Positions 1 to 11,987 of a DNA stretch of 64,000 nt are shown one piece after another; positions within the stretch are counted from its first letter, which is position 1, and each line of letters begins with the position of its first letter. The notes below the pieces were generated by a model, which saw only the letters and a program-made list of their open reading frames with translations, was not told where the DNA came from and searched no databases. This DNA is from Geomonas sp. RF6 (GTDB lineage Bacteria; Desulfobacterota; Desulfuromonadia; Geobacterales; Geobacteraceae). A program made the translations under genes and the position numbers. The stretch lies in contig NZ_CP087999.1 of assembly GCF_021044625.1 (NCBI RefSeq), positions 699,001 to 763,000 of the forward strand, read 5' to 3'.

Positions 1-327
1 GCCCAGCGCGGCGTCATCCTCGCGGCGCGGGAGGCCGCACCGTTTCTTCTTGAGCCGATCATGTCGCTGGAGCTGGAGGTCCCGACAGAGAGCGTCGGAA
101 AGGTGCTCGGCTCGCTGCAGCAAAAGCACGGCAAGGTGGAAAAGCTCGATAAGCGGGGGGATACCGACGTCGTGCGCGCCACGGTCCCTCTGGCGCAGAT
201 GTTCGGCTACATGACCGAATTGCGCAGCATCACCAAAGGAAGGGGAAGCTACACCATGGAGTTCCTCCGCTTCGAGGAAGCCCCAGGACCGGTCCAGGAG
301 AGCTTCGGCCTCGGCGCCGGAAGATGA
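1..327 (+). CDS. fusA: Translation elongation factor G, C-terminal end (partial)
   Basis: The reading frame is open from the first base and ends at the TGA at 325-327, leaving 108 residues. They match the end of EF-G: the EPIM motif that opens the last domain, then PLAQMFGY, LRS and GRGSYTMEF, typical of domain V. EF-G is the cytosolic GTPase that translocates tRNA and mRNA on the ribosome; the GTPase domain lies outside the window. The sequence is rather diverged and no ribosomal protein or EF-Tu gene follows, so this may be a second EF-G paralogue rather than the copy of the str operon. The family is secure; the paralogue choice is inference. Confidence 0.9.
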   Translation, partial: AQRGVILAAREAAPFLLEPIMSLELEVPTESVGKVLGSLQQKHGKVEKLDKRGDTDVVRATVPLAQMFGYMTELRSITKGRGSYTMEFLRFEEAPGPVQESFGLGAGR

Positions 328-354
328 TCCCTCCGCGACAGGAAAAGGTCGCTC

Positions 355-828
355 CTACCGCTGTGCCTCCTTCGGCACCCTCTCCAGCAGGCCGAAATGA
401 AGAGCCCCCCACAGCCCGATGAGGATCGCCTCTGCCGCGTCGTGCCGCAGTGACGTCGGACGGGGCGCAGCCGACCACTCTATCACCTTTCGCGCCAGCT
501 CCCCTGCGTGCCTCTTCGCATCCGCGCCGCTTCTTTGCTCCCGCGGCAGGAGGAAAACCTGTCTCCACACTTCCGCTCCTACGCGCCGCACCGCGATCCC
601 CCGCTGCTCCGCCTCCTTTTCCCACAGCACCGCGAGGTTTCCGCCCCCCTCTATCACCATGGCAGTGAGGTTCGGGATGCCGTTCAGGATGCCGTGTGCG
701 CCCCGGCGCAGCCGCTCGGTGCTCCCGAAGTTCTGGGAGCGGTACCAGAGGAGTCTCCCGTCCCCCCCGTAAAGGGCGAGGCCGGTTCTCAAACCAAGAT
801 CGACAGCAAGGAGTGAAGCAATGGGCAT
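355..828 (-). CDS. Stand-alone RuvC/RNase H-fold protein, putative nuclease
   Basis: This 157-residue protein starts AVDLGLRTGLALY, the first strand of a RuvC-like RNase H fold, where the Asp binds metal. A second acidic residue sits in VIEGGG (about residue 60) and a third in the HDAAEAILIG helix (about residue 130). That D-E-D layout and the length resemble Holliday-junction resolvases and their relatives, but RuvC itself is not recognisable and no ruvA or ruvB is nearby. GAGGA lies six bases before the ATG at 828. The gene converges on the EF-G gene. A DNA- or RNA-cleaving role is inferred from the fold only. Confidence 0.7.
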   Translation of the reverse strand: MPIASLLAVDLGLRTGLALYGGDGRLLWYRSQNFGSTERLRRGAHGILNGIPNLTAMVIEGGGNLAVLWEKEAEQRGIAVRRVGAEVWRQVFLLPREQRSGADAKRHAGELARKVIEWSAAPRPTSLRHDAAEAILIGLWGALHFGLLERVPKEAQR

Positions 829-972
829 TGCGGGTCCTCAAAAGTGGCACTACGGTGAGACGGTGTGAAGTGAGAATGTACCGAGATAAAGGGGCAAGGC
901 AAGAAAATTGTTCACGCGCTGCACAGAGTATGGCCTCGGTGATAGCGTAAAAAGGCGTTGCGGGAAGCGGAG

Positions 973-998
973 TTGACATTAGCTGCCCCCAATATAAT
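973..998 (+). promoter_or_regulatory. Possible promoter of the radical SAM gene
   Basis: A perfect TTGACA (973-978) and a perfect TATAAT (993-998) lie about 65 bp before the ATG at 1064, but the spacer is only 14 bp, short for a sigma-70 promoter. It may need an activator, or one of the two boxes may be used with another partner. Confidence 0.35.
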
Positions 999-1063
999 CT
1001 TGGCTCTGGTAGAGGATGCGCTAGTTCAGCCAGTGCTTCGGAAAAGGAAGAGGAGAAACTGTC

Positions 1064-2596
1064 ATGACGCAAAAGAAGATCGTGCTAGTACAGCCACCTT
1101 TCTACCGCCTTTTCGACGACGCCCACTCATACAATGAAGCGCAGCTCTCCCTCGGCTATCTCGCCGGCGCCATCGGCGCGAGTACCTCGTGGGAGGTGGG
1201 GATCTACAACGCCGACTTCAACAGGAACACCTTTTTCCAGGGGCACAGCGCTTCCTTCAGCTTCAAGGCGACGGAGGGGTATGCGAACTTCCTCGCCAAC
1301 GTCACGGAGCAGGAACACCCTATCTGGAAGGAGGTGCAGGAGATTCTCGAGGAAATGCAGCCGGACGTCGTCGGGATAACAACGACGACCCAGAACTTCC
1401 GCTCGGCCTGCATGGTGGCACGCATCGCCAAGGCGATCGATCCAGCCATATCGGTCATAGTCGGAGGACCTCACTGCTCGATGATCGGAGTGGACGTCCT
1501 CGACGCCGCGGAGATCGATTTCGGCGTCATCGGCGAAGGGGAAGTGACGATCGTCGATCTCCTCCTCGCGCTGGAAAAGAAGACCGATCTCTCCGAGGTG
1601 AAGGGGATCGTGTACCGGCTGAACGGAAAGAAAACGGCGACCGCGCCGCGGGACCTGATTTTCGACCTCGATTCTCTCCCCTTCCCCCACCTCGCCGCGC
1701 AGGCATCGCTCAGGGACTACCCGCTCTACCCGAAGAGCGCTTTCTACAGCGTCCTCTCCAGCCGGGGGTGCCCTTATCGCTGCACCTTCTGCGGCTCCTC
1801 ACGGGTATGGGGTGGAAAGGTAAGGCTCAGGTCTCCGGAGAACGTGATCCAGGAGTTGGAGAGTCTGCAACAGATGGGGCTGCGCTCCGTGCGCTTTGCC
1901 GACGACACCTTCGGTTGGAACAGGGACTGGACCGAGGTGCTGTGCCACGGCATCACGACGCGCTGCCCCGGGCTCAAGTGGAAGTGCGAGGTGCACGTAA
2001 GCCTCGTCAACGACGAGCTCCTTTCCATGATGAGGCGCGCCGGGTGCCACATGATCGAGGTCGGCGTGGAATCGGGGGACAACCGGGTGCTGCAGGCGGT
2101 GCACAAGAAGATCACCGTCGAGCAGGCGCTCGAGGCATGCAGGCTGGTGAAGAAGCACGGCATCGAGCTGCAGGCCTACCTTATAGCCGGTTTCCCTCAG
2201 GATACGGAGGAATCACTGGCGCGGACGCGGGAGGTCATCAAAAAAATAAAGGGGTACATCTGGCTGAGCGCCTTCTCCCCCTTCCCCGGTACCGACCTTT
2301 ATGACTACTGCCGCGAGCAGGGGGTCCTCCCTCCCGGTTTCGATCCGACGCTGCAGAACTTCCAAAACCCAACGAGCTACTGCAGCATCCCCCAGGAAAA
2401 ATTCCGTGAGACGGTTCTTGCGATGATGCAGGAGGTAGACGCCCACAACAACGTGAATCACATCGGGCGGATCTTCTCCCTGAATACGCTCTGGCGGCTG
2501 CAGGAGATGGGGGTGAGAAACGCGGTGATGAAGGGAGTGGAAATCTTCCTCTCCAAAAACCTCCTGAACCGCGCCTCCAGGTTCTTTTCTCCCTGA
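1064..2596 (+). CDS. B12-binding domain radical SAM protein
   Basis: The protein has 510 residues. The N-terminal part (about 1-165) has the look of a cobalamin-binding Rossmann domain, with DVVGITTTTQNF and VIVGGPHCS. A radical SAM core follows, with the cluster motif CPYRCTFC (CxxxCxxC) near residue 237, and continues with EVGVESGD and AGFPQDTEES motifs. Such enzymes use a 4Fe-4S cluster and SAM, often for methylations or rearrangements in lipid, cofactor or natural-product synthesis. GAGGAG stands before the ATG at 1064. It appears to be a single-gene unit, so the neighbours give no hint of the substrate. Confidence 0.9.
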   Translation: MTQKKIVLVQPPFYRLFDDAHSYNEAQLSLGYLAGAIGASTSWEVGIYNADFNRNTFFQGHSASFSFKATEGYANFLANVTEQEHPIWKEVQEILEEMQPDVVGITTTTQNFRSACMVARIAKAIDPAISVIVGGPHCSMIGVDVLDAAEIDFGVIGEGEVTIVDLLLALEKKTDLSEVKGIVYRLNGKKTATAPRDLIFDLDSLPFPHLAAQASLRDYPLYPKSAFYSVLSSRGCPYRCTFCGSSRVWGGKVRLRSPENVIQELESLQQMGLRSVRFADDTFGWNRDWTEVLCHGITTRCPGLKWKCEVHVSLVNDELLSMMRRAGCHMIEVGVESGDNRVLQAVHKKITVEQALEACRLVKKHGIELQAYLIAGFPQDTEESLARTREVIKKIKGYIWLSAFSPFPGTDLYDYCREQGVLPPGFDPTLQNFQNPTSYCSIPQEKFRETVLAMMQEVDAHNNVNHIGRIFSLNTLWRLQEMGVRNAVMKGVEIFLSKNLLNRASRFFSP

Positions 2597-2610
2597 TATG
2601 GAATCAACTC

Positions 2611-2640
2611 CGGGGGAGGCGCGCAGGCGCCTTCCCCCGT
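2611..2640 (+). terminator. Possible terminator hairpin of the radical SAM gene
   Basis: A GC-rich hairpin with one bulge (arms CGGGGGAGGCGC and GCGCCTTCCCCCG) starts 15 bases after the stop at 2596. No T-run follows, so termination may be weak or Rho-assisted. Confidence 0.4.
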
Positions 2641-2853
2641 ATCACACACGTACTCCTCCGCGCTGCATCTCCCTCTCTTCTCTTCCGGCTGCTCACTTCC
2701 TGCACAGATGTTTAGCAGCCTCTCATTCCGCCCGCCCCTCCGAAAGCCTCTGCCTCTAAAACCTCAGTCATACCGGCCGGATTGACCGCTCCCGTTTCGG
2801 CATCTTTTCTGTAATACACCCCTTCAGTGGCTCCAGAAAAGGTTCTTCAAACG

Positions 2854-2962
2854 TTCCCTCCCCCCTTGAGGGGGAGGGACAGGGTGGGGGTGAAGGTGCC
2901 ACCGTCCCAGATGCTGGCACCTTCACCCACCCCCTGTCCCCCTCCCGTCAAGGAGGGGGGGG
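2854..2962. repeat. Family A repeat, two copies head to head
   Basis: Two copies of a G-rich repeat (core GAGGGACAGGGTGGG) face each other and form an inverted repeat of about 45 bp per arm around a short loop. It fills most of the 404-base gap between the radical SAM gene and the small gene at 3001. The core recurs at seven other places in the window. Confidence 0.8.
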
Positions 2963-3000
2963 ACTTCATACGGCATGATTCGCCAAAGAAGAGGTGACCT

Positions 3001-3183
3001 ATGGATGAGAAGGAAACCCGGCAGGACGAGTTGGTGGTGGTCTACCGCGTCGAGCGCCGCAAGCAGAAAAGGGAAGACCTTACCTGCGAGGAGATAATGA
3101 ACCTTGCCCGGAAAAGGGGGAAGAAATTGAAGGAGATCTGTGAAGGCCCCTGCGGCAGCGCCCCCCGGCGGCGCAAGGAGTGA
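3001..3183 (+). CDS. Small charged hypothetical protein
   Basis: The protein has 60 residues, starts at an ATG preceded by GAGGTGACCT, and is rich in Lys, Arg and Glu. The only notable pattern is a pair of Cys residues, in DLTCEEI and ICEGPCG. I do not recognise the family. The good ribosome binding site and the conserved-looking N-terminus (ELVVVYRVERRK) support a real gene. It lies between the family A repeat and the shared terminator at 3213 and converges on nifJ. Confidence 0.6.
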   Translation: MDEKETRQDELVVVYRVERRKQKREDLTCEEIMNLARKRGKKLKEICEGPCGSAPRRRKE

Positions 3184-3212
3184 CTCCGCCCCTTCTCGTC
3201 CCTCTCAAAAGC

Positions 3213-3249
3213 AGAGGGCCGTGCAGCGTTACCGCTCCACGGCCCTCGA
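3213..3249 (-). terminator. Bidirectional terminator between the 3001 gene and nifJ
   Basis: An inverted repeat AGAGGGCCGTG/CACGGCCCTC lies between two convergent genes. On the minus strand it is followed by a short T-run (GCTTTTG), so it suits the end of nifJ. Confidence 0.6.
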
Positions 3250-3283
3250 TCCTACCTCTAAACGCTACTACCTACTTTCTCTT

Positions 3284-7039
<3,756 letters not shown>

Positions 7040-7075
7040 TCAATTATACGAAGCGTCCGGGGTAATACAATATAG

Positions 7076-7104
7076 ATTTTAATTTATAAAGACTAACGAT
7101 TCAA
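7076..7104 (-). promoter_or_regulatory. Promoter of nifJ
   Basis: Read on the minus strand, TTGAAT (7104-7099) and TAAAAT (7081-7076) are separated by 17 bp inside the only strongly AT-rich part of the 442-base gap before nifJ. The implied leader is about 78 nt. I see nothing else clear in the gap. Confidence 0.6.
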
Positions 7105-7433
7105 TGAATACCGTTTCCTCCCCTGTTTCTTGATATCAGGCGACGATCTAATCGCCGAAAGAGCCGGCGACCTCCTCCCCGAACCGACCCGGAACGCTGC
7201 GCTCCGGAGCCGTGGCGCATCAACAAGAGCATATTGGCCTGTTATGAGTTACCATTTAATGGTGACGGAGTGGGGGGAGTGACGATGGTGGAAAGAGTGC
7301 AGGTGTAGAAAATGATGATGCGTTGTGGAAACAATGACTGTGGAGGAAAGGCTCGACCGATCAGAATGGTCCCTGTCCCTTCGTGCTGAAAGTTGAAGCA
7401 CTGAAGCTGTCCAAAATGGGCAGGAGGTAAGAG

Positions 7434-8720
7434 ATGAGCAAGCTGCTGTGCAACATCGTGAGTTACCGTCCCGACCGGAAGATGCTGGCTGCCAATTATG
7501 CCCCTCGGCATGTGGAAATCCTTCTTGATGAAGCCGCCGTCCTCATCGAGCGGTGCCTGAAGGACTTCAAGGAATACCGCTCGCTCGACTACGCCTGGCA
7601 CGAGTTCGTGAACGACGTAAGGGCGGAGGAAAAACAGATCGAGCTGGACAGGCAGCGCCGCCGATGGGATGGTGGACCTTTCGAAGAGGAGGCTCGTGAG
7701 GCTGAAGCTCCTGCTGAGGCGGCGGACGAGGAGAGCGCGACGGCGGCCATGGCGCCGGCAGATGCGACAGCTGGGGAGCCGGCAGAGGGCGAGGAGGGGG
7801 AAAGGGAGGAGCAGCCGGAGGAGGAGTCAAAACCGGAGCCTGCACCGGCTCCGGTCGCGAAGTCACGGCTCGACCTGCGGGAGGAGGCGGTGCAGCGCAA
7901 GAAAGACCTGGCGACGCCGGGGCAGCCGTTCGCTCTGCACGAGCAGCGCGACCTCGTTTTAAAGCGGCTTTGCCGCGATTACGAGGAGGCGATGAACCGG
8001 GCCTGCGTGGCGGAGGAAGGGCTGAGAACGATCTTTGGCTATACAGAGATAACCTCGCCGCTCCCGCCTGAAGCGGAGACGTTGAACGAGTCGCTCACCA
8101 CCCTCGCCATGTGGATCCGCAACTCGATGGAGTGGCTGACACGCTACCAGCGGCAGGAACAGCGCTTCACCCGAGTCGTGTCGATTCGCTCCCTGCTGAA
8201 CAGGGGGATGTGGACGCAGGTAAAGCACGCGAGGGACAGCATTCCGCTGAAGCTGCAGATCCCGTCCGACCTTTTCAGGAGCCACGAAAATTGCAGACTG
8301 CTCGGAATAGGGGCCGCGCTGGTAGGGGATGCCGGGGCGGTGCAGTGGTCGGTCTCCGTCCGGCTGCCGAACGAAGCGCATTACGAACGCTCGGGTGAGT
8401 ATGTGGATGTGGACCAGTCGGATCTCGCGCCGATCATGCTGGGAAGGGTCGAGAACCGGAAGTCTCCGCGTCCGCCGGAGCTGTGCGGCACCACGACTCA
8501 CCTCAACGCAAGCCCCTTCGGCAGATCAACGCAGGGAGGCGTGTGGCATGTGGAGATCTCGAGGCCGGCAGGGTCCAACGCGGAGACCTTTGGCCATCTG
8601 GAGGACCTGGTACTGGAATTGAGTCTTGCAGGGATACCGAAAGAGACGAAGAAGAGAGTGAGAGTAGAAGAACCGCCGCCGACTCCACCGCCGGACGAGC
8701 ATCACGAGCATGAACACTAG
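7434..8720 (+). CDS. Hypothetical protein with long acidic linker
   Basis: The protein has 428 residues and I do not recognise it. Residues 1-75 are well ordered (SKLLCNIVSYRPDRKML). Residues 80-145 are an Ala/Glu/Pro-rich low-complexity linker. Residues 150-415 are a folded part with many Arg and Trp, containing WSVSVRLP and GGVWHVEISRP, which look like beta strands. The tail is Pro/His-rich (PPPTPPPDEHHEHEH) and could bind metal. There is no signal peptide or membrane segment. GGAGGTAAGAG precedes the ATG. It stands alone between nifJ and the NUDIX gene, so context gives no clue. Confidence 0.75.
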   Translation: MSKLLCNIVSYRPDRKMLAANYAPRHVEILLDEAAVLIERCLKDFKEYRSLDYAWHEFVNDVRAEEKQIELDRQRRRWDGGPFEEEAREAEAPAEAADEESATAAMAPADATAGEPAEGEEGEREEQPEEESKPEPAPAPVAKSRLDLREEAVQRKKDLATPGQPFALHEQRDLVLKRLCRDYEEAMNRACVAEEGLRTIFGYTEITSPLPPEAETLNESLTTLAMWIRNSMEWLTRYQRQEQRFTRVVSIRSLLNRGMWTQVKHARDSIPLKLQIPSDLFRSHENCRLLGIGAALVGDAGAVQWSVSVRLPNEAHYERSGEYVDVDQSDLAPIMLGRVENRKSPRPPELCGTTTHLNASPFGRSTQGGVWHVEISRPAGSNAETFGHLEDLVLELSLAGIPKETKKRVRVEEPPPTPPPDEHHEHEH

Positions 8721-8749
8721 TGACCTCTGAGGGGCGGCGATATCGTGAT

Positions 8750-8836
8750 GTAGGCCGGGATAAGCCGCCAGGCGTTCCCGGCAGTCCACCACCAGTCCCG
8801 CACCAGCGCATGCCGGAAAACGCTACCGCTTATTCC
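8750..8836. repeat. Family B repeat
   Basis: It opens with TAGGCCGGGATAAGCCG and closes with a degraded inverse arm ending CGCTTATTCC. The two arms can form an imperfect cruciform. It is one of seven family B copies in the window. Confidence 0.8.
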
Positions 8837-8890
8837 CCTCCAAATGCTGTATATCCCGCCGTGTTGGCCAGACCTAAGAAGGAGCCTCAC

Positions 8891-8933
8891 GTCCCCCTCC
8901 CTTTCAAGGGGAGGGACAGGGTGGGGATGGGGT
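8891..8933. repeat. Family A repeat
   Basis: The copy reads GTCCCCCTCCCTTTCAAGG, then GGAGGGACAGGGTGGGGATG. The first part is a small palindrome. It lies directly downstream of the family B copy and just past the stop of the NUDIX gene. Confidence 0.8.
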
Positions 8934-8941
8934 TATTCCAG

Positions 8942-9763
8942 TTACAATCTCTGCAGTAACCTCTCGACGATCTCCCGCTCCTCTTTCGTGACACAAGCCT
9001 TCCCTTCACGGCAGAGCTCTTCCAGCGTCGCCTTTACCAGCGCACAGTGGCTGGCATAGAGTTGGGACACGCTCTCCGGTGTGAGCTTGAACCAGCGGAC
9101 CGCACGGGCGTCGCTTCCGGCCACAAGATCGAGGCGCCGCGCCGTCTCCGGGTCAAGGTGCAGGTGCTTCGCCGTCGTCTCCATCCAGGCATGGTCGGTG
9201 TTGCGCGGATCGTCCACATAGCCGCGATAGATCAGGCTCCCGCTCCCCATGTCGAGCCTAACGCCCGTCTCTTCCATCAACTCCCGCGTCAGGGTCTTGG
9301 TAATTTCCTCCCCCTTGTCCACCATCCCGCCGGGGATCGCCCACTGGCCGTTGTCCTTCCGCTGCACCGCGAGCATCTCGACCGTGTGATCGCCATGGTT
9401 GATGCAGGTAATGATTGGATCCGCGGCGTAGTTCGGCCCCCACTTGCCGAGAAGCCCCCTCCCCGCGATACCGGTACGGCCGATCGGATTTAACGCCCGC
9501 CCCTCTGCGTCGTGGACGAGGACACCGGCAAAGCTCTGCTGCGGCATTTCCGACAGGAGCGATACATCCTCCGGATCGGCCCACCCCGCCGGATTAGCGC
9601 TGGAGTCGTTCTTGATGACCACCGGAGAGACGTAGTACGGCGGAGCGTACTCGGGGTACTCGCTCCCCCAGCTCACCAGATGATCGGGCACCGGAAACCG
9701 CTCCGGGTACTCAGCGGGCTTTTCAAAACGTGCTTTGGTGTGGATGAAGGCGTGGGATGCCAT
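8942..9763 (-). CDS. NUDT9-type ADP-ribose pyrophosphatase (NUDIX)
   Basis: This 273-residue protein probably hydrolyses ADP-ribose to AMP and ribose 5-phosphate. A perfect Nudix box (G-x5-E-x7-REUxEExGU) is at residues 146-168, starting GMVDKGEE and ending RELMEETGV. The stretch GRTGIAGRGLLGKWGPN before it is diagnostic of the NUDT9 subfamily, otherwise known from animal mitochondria and from the tail of the TRPM2 channel. The start was placed at the ATG at 9763, which has AAGGAG nine bases upstream; the frame runs further upstream but reads as noise. The gene appears to be transcribed alone. Confidence 0.9.
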   Translation of the reverse strand: MASHAFIHTKARFEKPAEYPERFPVPDHLVSWGSEYPEYAPPYYVSPVVIKNDSSANPAGWADPEDVSLLSEMPQQSFAGVLVHDAEGRALNPIGRTGIAGRGLLGKWGPNYAADPIITCINHGDHTVEMLAVQRKDNGQWAIPGGMVDKGEEITKTLTRELMEETGVRLDMGSGSLIYRGYVDDPRNTDHAWMETTAKHLHLDPETARRLDLVAGSDARAVRWFKLTPESVSQLYASHCALVKATLEELCREGKACVTKEEREIVERLLQRL

Positions 9764-10006
9764 GGTGGGGCTCCTTGAAAGGAAGTGTGGGGCACCATCA
9801 ATGATGGCTCGGCATAGCCAAACTATAAAGGAACAGCTTCTAGCATATGTGATACCGCTGTCATAGTGCCCCCTGATGCAGGTGCGTCGTTGCTGCAATA
9901 CACTGTCTTTAGTATTCAGCTTGGCACATGACACTGAATTTCCGATTCACTCTAGCTAATCAAAAGAAGCCGGTCAACCACTATCAGAGCATTTCCCTTG
10001 GGAACT

Positions 10007-10492
10007 TCAGGGTATCGCCTCGAGCGGCAGCTCCGTCTTGCTCAACACCGTACGCAGCGCAAAAGAAGACTGCACCCGCAGCACGCCCGGAAGGCCGGTC
10101 AGTATATTGTGAAGGCGAACGTAGTCATTGGTGTCCTTGATGATGACCCGCAGCAGGTAATCAACATCCCCGGACATAAGATAGCACTCCATGACCTCCG
10201 GTACAGTGCGGATGGCATCCTCAAAGGTGGAAAGCTTCTCCCTTTGCTGGCCGTCAAGAGTAACCGTGACAAAGACATTGCCCGATTTGCCGATAGCACT
10301 CTGATTCACCAGCATGACATAGCGGTCGATGATTCCGCTCTGCTCAAGAATACGGACCCGTCTCAGACAGGCTGACTCCGATAGCCCCACCAACTCCGCA
10401 AGCTGCACATTGGAGAGTCTGCCGTCCCGTTGCAGCTGAGATAGAATAATACGGTCGATCCTGTCGATCGTGGTGACATCAATGTTCTGCAC
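10007..10492 (-). CDS. Lrp/AsnC-family transcriptional regulator
   Basis: The protein has 161 residues with an N-terminal winged helix-turn-helix (DRIDRIILSQLQRDGRLS, then ELVGLSESACLRRV) and a C-terminal RAM/ligand domain (VMECYLMSGDVDYLLRV). I place the start at the GTG at 10492, preceded by AGAAGGCGG, because upstream in-frame codons are not conserved in character. It is divergent from alanine dehydrogenase at 10729 across an AT-rich gap. Lrp-type proteins next to ald commonly control it in response to alanine or leucine. That link is inference from position. Confidence 0.9.
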   Translation of the reverse strand: MQNIDVTTIDRIDRIILSQLQRDGRLSNVQLAELVGLSESACLRRVRILEQSGIIDRYVMLVNQSAIGKSGNVFVTVTLDGQQREKLSTFEDAIRTVPEVMECYLMSGDVDYLLRVIIKDTNDYVRLHNILTGLPGVLRVQSSFALRTVLSKTELPLEAIP

Positions 10493-10640
10493 AAGGATAC
10501 CGCCTTCTTGAAATTTTCTGCGAAATAGTAAGGAAACCTCAGCATCTTTGCAAGAAAAAATCGTGTTTACTCTGATATAGTTCCGGATGTGAGACACCTC
10601 CCTCACACGCTGCGTACACCCTCCCTTGTACGGATAGCCC

Positions 10641-10681
10641 ACGTCCCCTCCCCTTCGCGGGAGGGGCAGGGCTGGCGCGGG
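10641..10681. repeat. Family A repeat, diverged copy
   Basis: The copy reads ACGTCCCCTCCCCTTCGCGG, then GAGGGGCAGGGCTGGCG. It keeps the small palindrome but differs in the distal part. It lies in the shared upstream region of the Lrp regulator and ald, about 48 bp before the ald start. Confidence 0.6.
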
Positions 10682-10728
10682 AGGCACGTCCAAATTACGA
10701 CTCCCGAGCCGCAGGAAAGGACAAATCG

Positions 10729-11850
10729 ATGATCGTAGGCATCCTGAAAGAAATAAAGGTAGAGGAAAACAGGGTCGCCATGACCCCTGGTGGCGTGGAA
10801 GTGATGGTAAGCCACGGGCACACCGTGCTGGTGGAGACCTCCGCCGGGGTAGGCAGCGGGTTCAGTGACGACGCCTACATCAAGGCAGGCGCGGCGATCG
10901 TCGAGACCCCCGCGGAGATCTTCCACCGTGCAGAGCTCGTCATGCACGTGAAGGAGCCGCAACCCTCCGAATTCGAACTCATCCGCGAGGGGCAGGTGCT
11001 CTTCACCTACTTCCACTTTGCTGCCGATGAAGTCCTGACCCGCGCCATCATCAAATCAAACGCCATCGCCATCGCCTACGAGACGATCACCGGTCCGGGA
11101 AACAGCCTGCCGCTCCTCACCCCGATGAGCGAGGTTGCCGGACGCATGGCAGCCCAGCAGGCAGCGAAGTACGCTGAGAGAGCCCAGGGCGGACGCGGCA
11201 TTCTGCTCGGCGGCGTCCCCGGCGTTCCCCCCGCGACCGTCCTCGTCATCGGCGGCGGCGTCGTCGGCACACACGCAGCACAGATGGCGTGCGGCCTCGG
11301 CGCGAAAGTGTACCTCCTCGACAGCAACCTCGAGCGCCTGCGCCACCTCTCCGAGACGATGCCAAAGAATTGCTTCCCCATCATGTCGTCCCCGGCCACC
11401 ATTCGTGAACTCGTCCAGGAAGCCGATGCCGTCATCGGCGCCGTACTGGTACACGGAGCGAAGACTCCGAAACTCGTGACCCGCGAGATGCTGAAGACGA
11501 TGAAGCCGGGCTCCGTGATGGTCGATGTCGCCATCGATCAGGGGGGCTGCTTCGAGACCTCCCGCGCAACCACACACACCGACCCGACCTACACCGTCGA
11601 CGGAGTCTTGCACTACTGCGTCGGGAACATGCCCGGTGCCGTGCCCCTCACCTCCACCGTAGCACTGACCAACGCCACCCTCCCGTATGCCGTCCAGATC
11701 GCCAACAAGAAGTGGCCGGAGGTAATAAGGGAGAATGCCGGTATCAGGGCGGGAGTAAACATCGCACACGGCAAAGTAACGTACCGCGGCGTAGCCGAAG
11801 CGTTTGGGCTGCCGTACACCCCCGTGGAGACCTTCCTCGCCCAGCCGTAA
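10729..11850 (+). CDS. ald: Alanine dehydrogenase
   Basis: This 373-residue enzyme converts L-alanine and NAD to pyruvate, ammonia and NADH, linking amino-acid nitrogen to the pyruvate pool used by NifJ. The N-terminus [20 protein letters not shown] is the family signature. The NAD-binding Rossmann motif [12 protein letters not shown] is near residue 174, and [13 protein letters not shown], a conserved block, is near 265. Length is typical. An AGGAAAGG sequence precedes the ATG at 10729. A divergent Lrp-type regulator lies 237 bp away, and a strong terminator follows at 11884. Confidence 0.97.
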   Translation: MIVGILKEIKVEENRVAMTPGGVEVMVSHGHTVLVETSAGVGSGFSDDAYIKAGAAIVETPAEIFHRAELVMHVKEPQPSEFELIREGQVLFTYFHFAADEVLTRAIIKSNAIAIAYETITGPGNSLPLLTPMSEVAGRMAAQQAAKYAERAQGGRGILLGGVPGVPPATVLVIGGGVVGTHAAQMACGLGAKVYLLDSNLERLRHLSETMPKNCFPIMSSPATIRELVQEADAVIGAVLVHGAKTPKLVTREMLKTMKPGSVMVDVAIDQGGCFETSRATTHTDPTYTVDGVLHYCVGNMPGAVPLTSTVALTNATLPYAVQIANKKWPEVIRENAGIRAGVNIAHGKVTYRGVAEAFGLPYTPVETFLAQP

Positions 11851-11883
11851 AAGAGCAGCCTCACCGTTACTGACTGCAAAAGC

Positions 11884-11918
11884 AAAAGCCCCGCACGATT
11901 ACGTGTCGGGGCTTTTGT
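11884..11918 (+). terminator. Terminator of ald
   Basis: A stem AAAAGCCCCGCACG/CGTGTCGGGGCTTTT with an ATTA loop is followed by TGTACATTTT. It starts 34 bases after the ald stop and its A/T flanks let it work on both strands. Confidence 0.85.
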
Positions 11919-11987
11919 ACATTTTGAGGCTACAACCACGCCTCTTCTTCCAAGCGCGGGCGGGCTCGGATCAGAGTTCCCCGTGCT

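Noticed and set aside
230-1072. A long minus-strand frame of 280 codons over the EF-G end and the RuvC-like gene
   Set aside because: It is Arg/Pro/Gly-rich, has no domain pattern and overlaps two better-supported genes in other frames.
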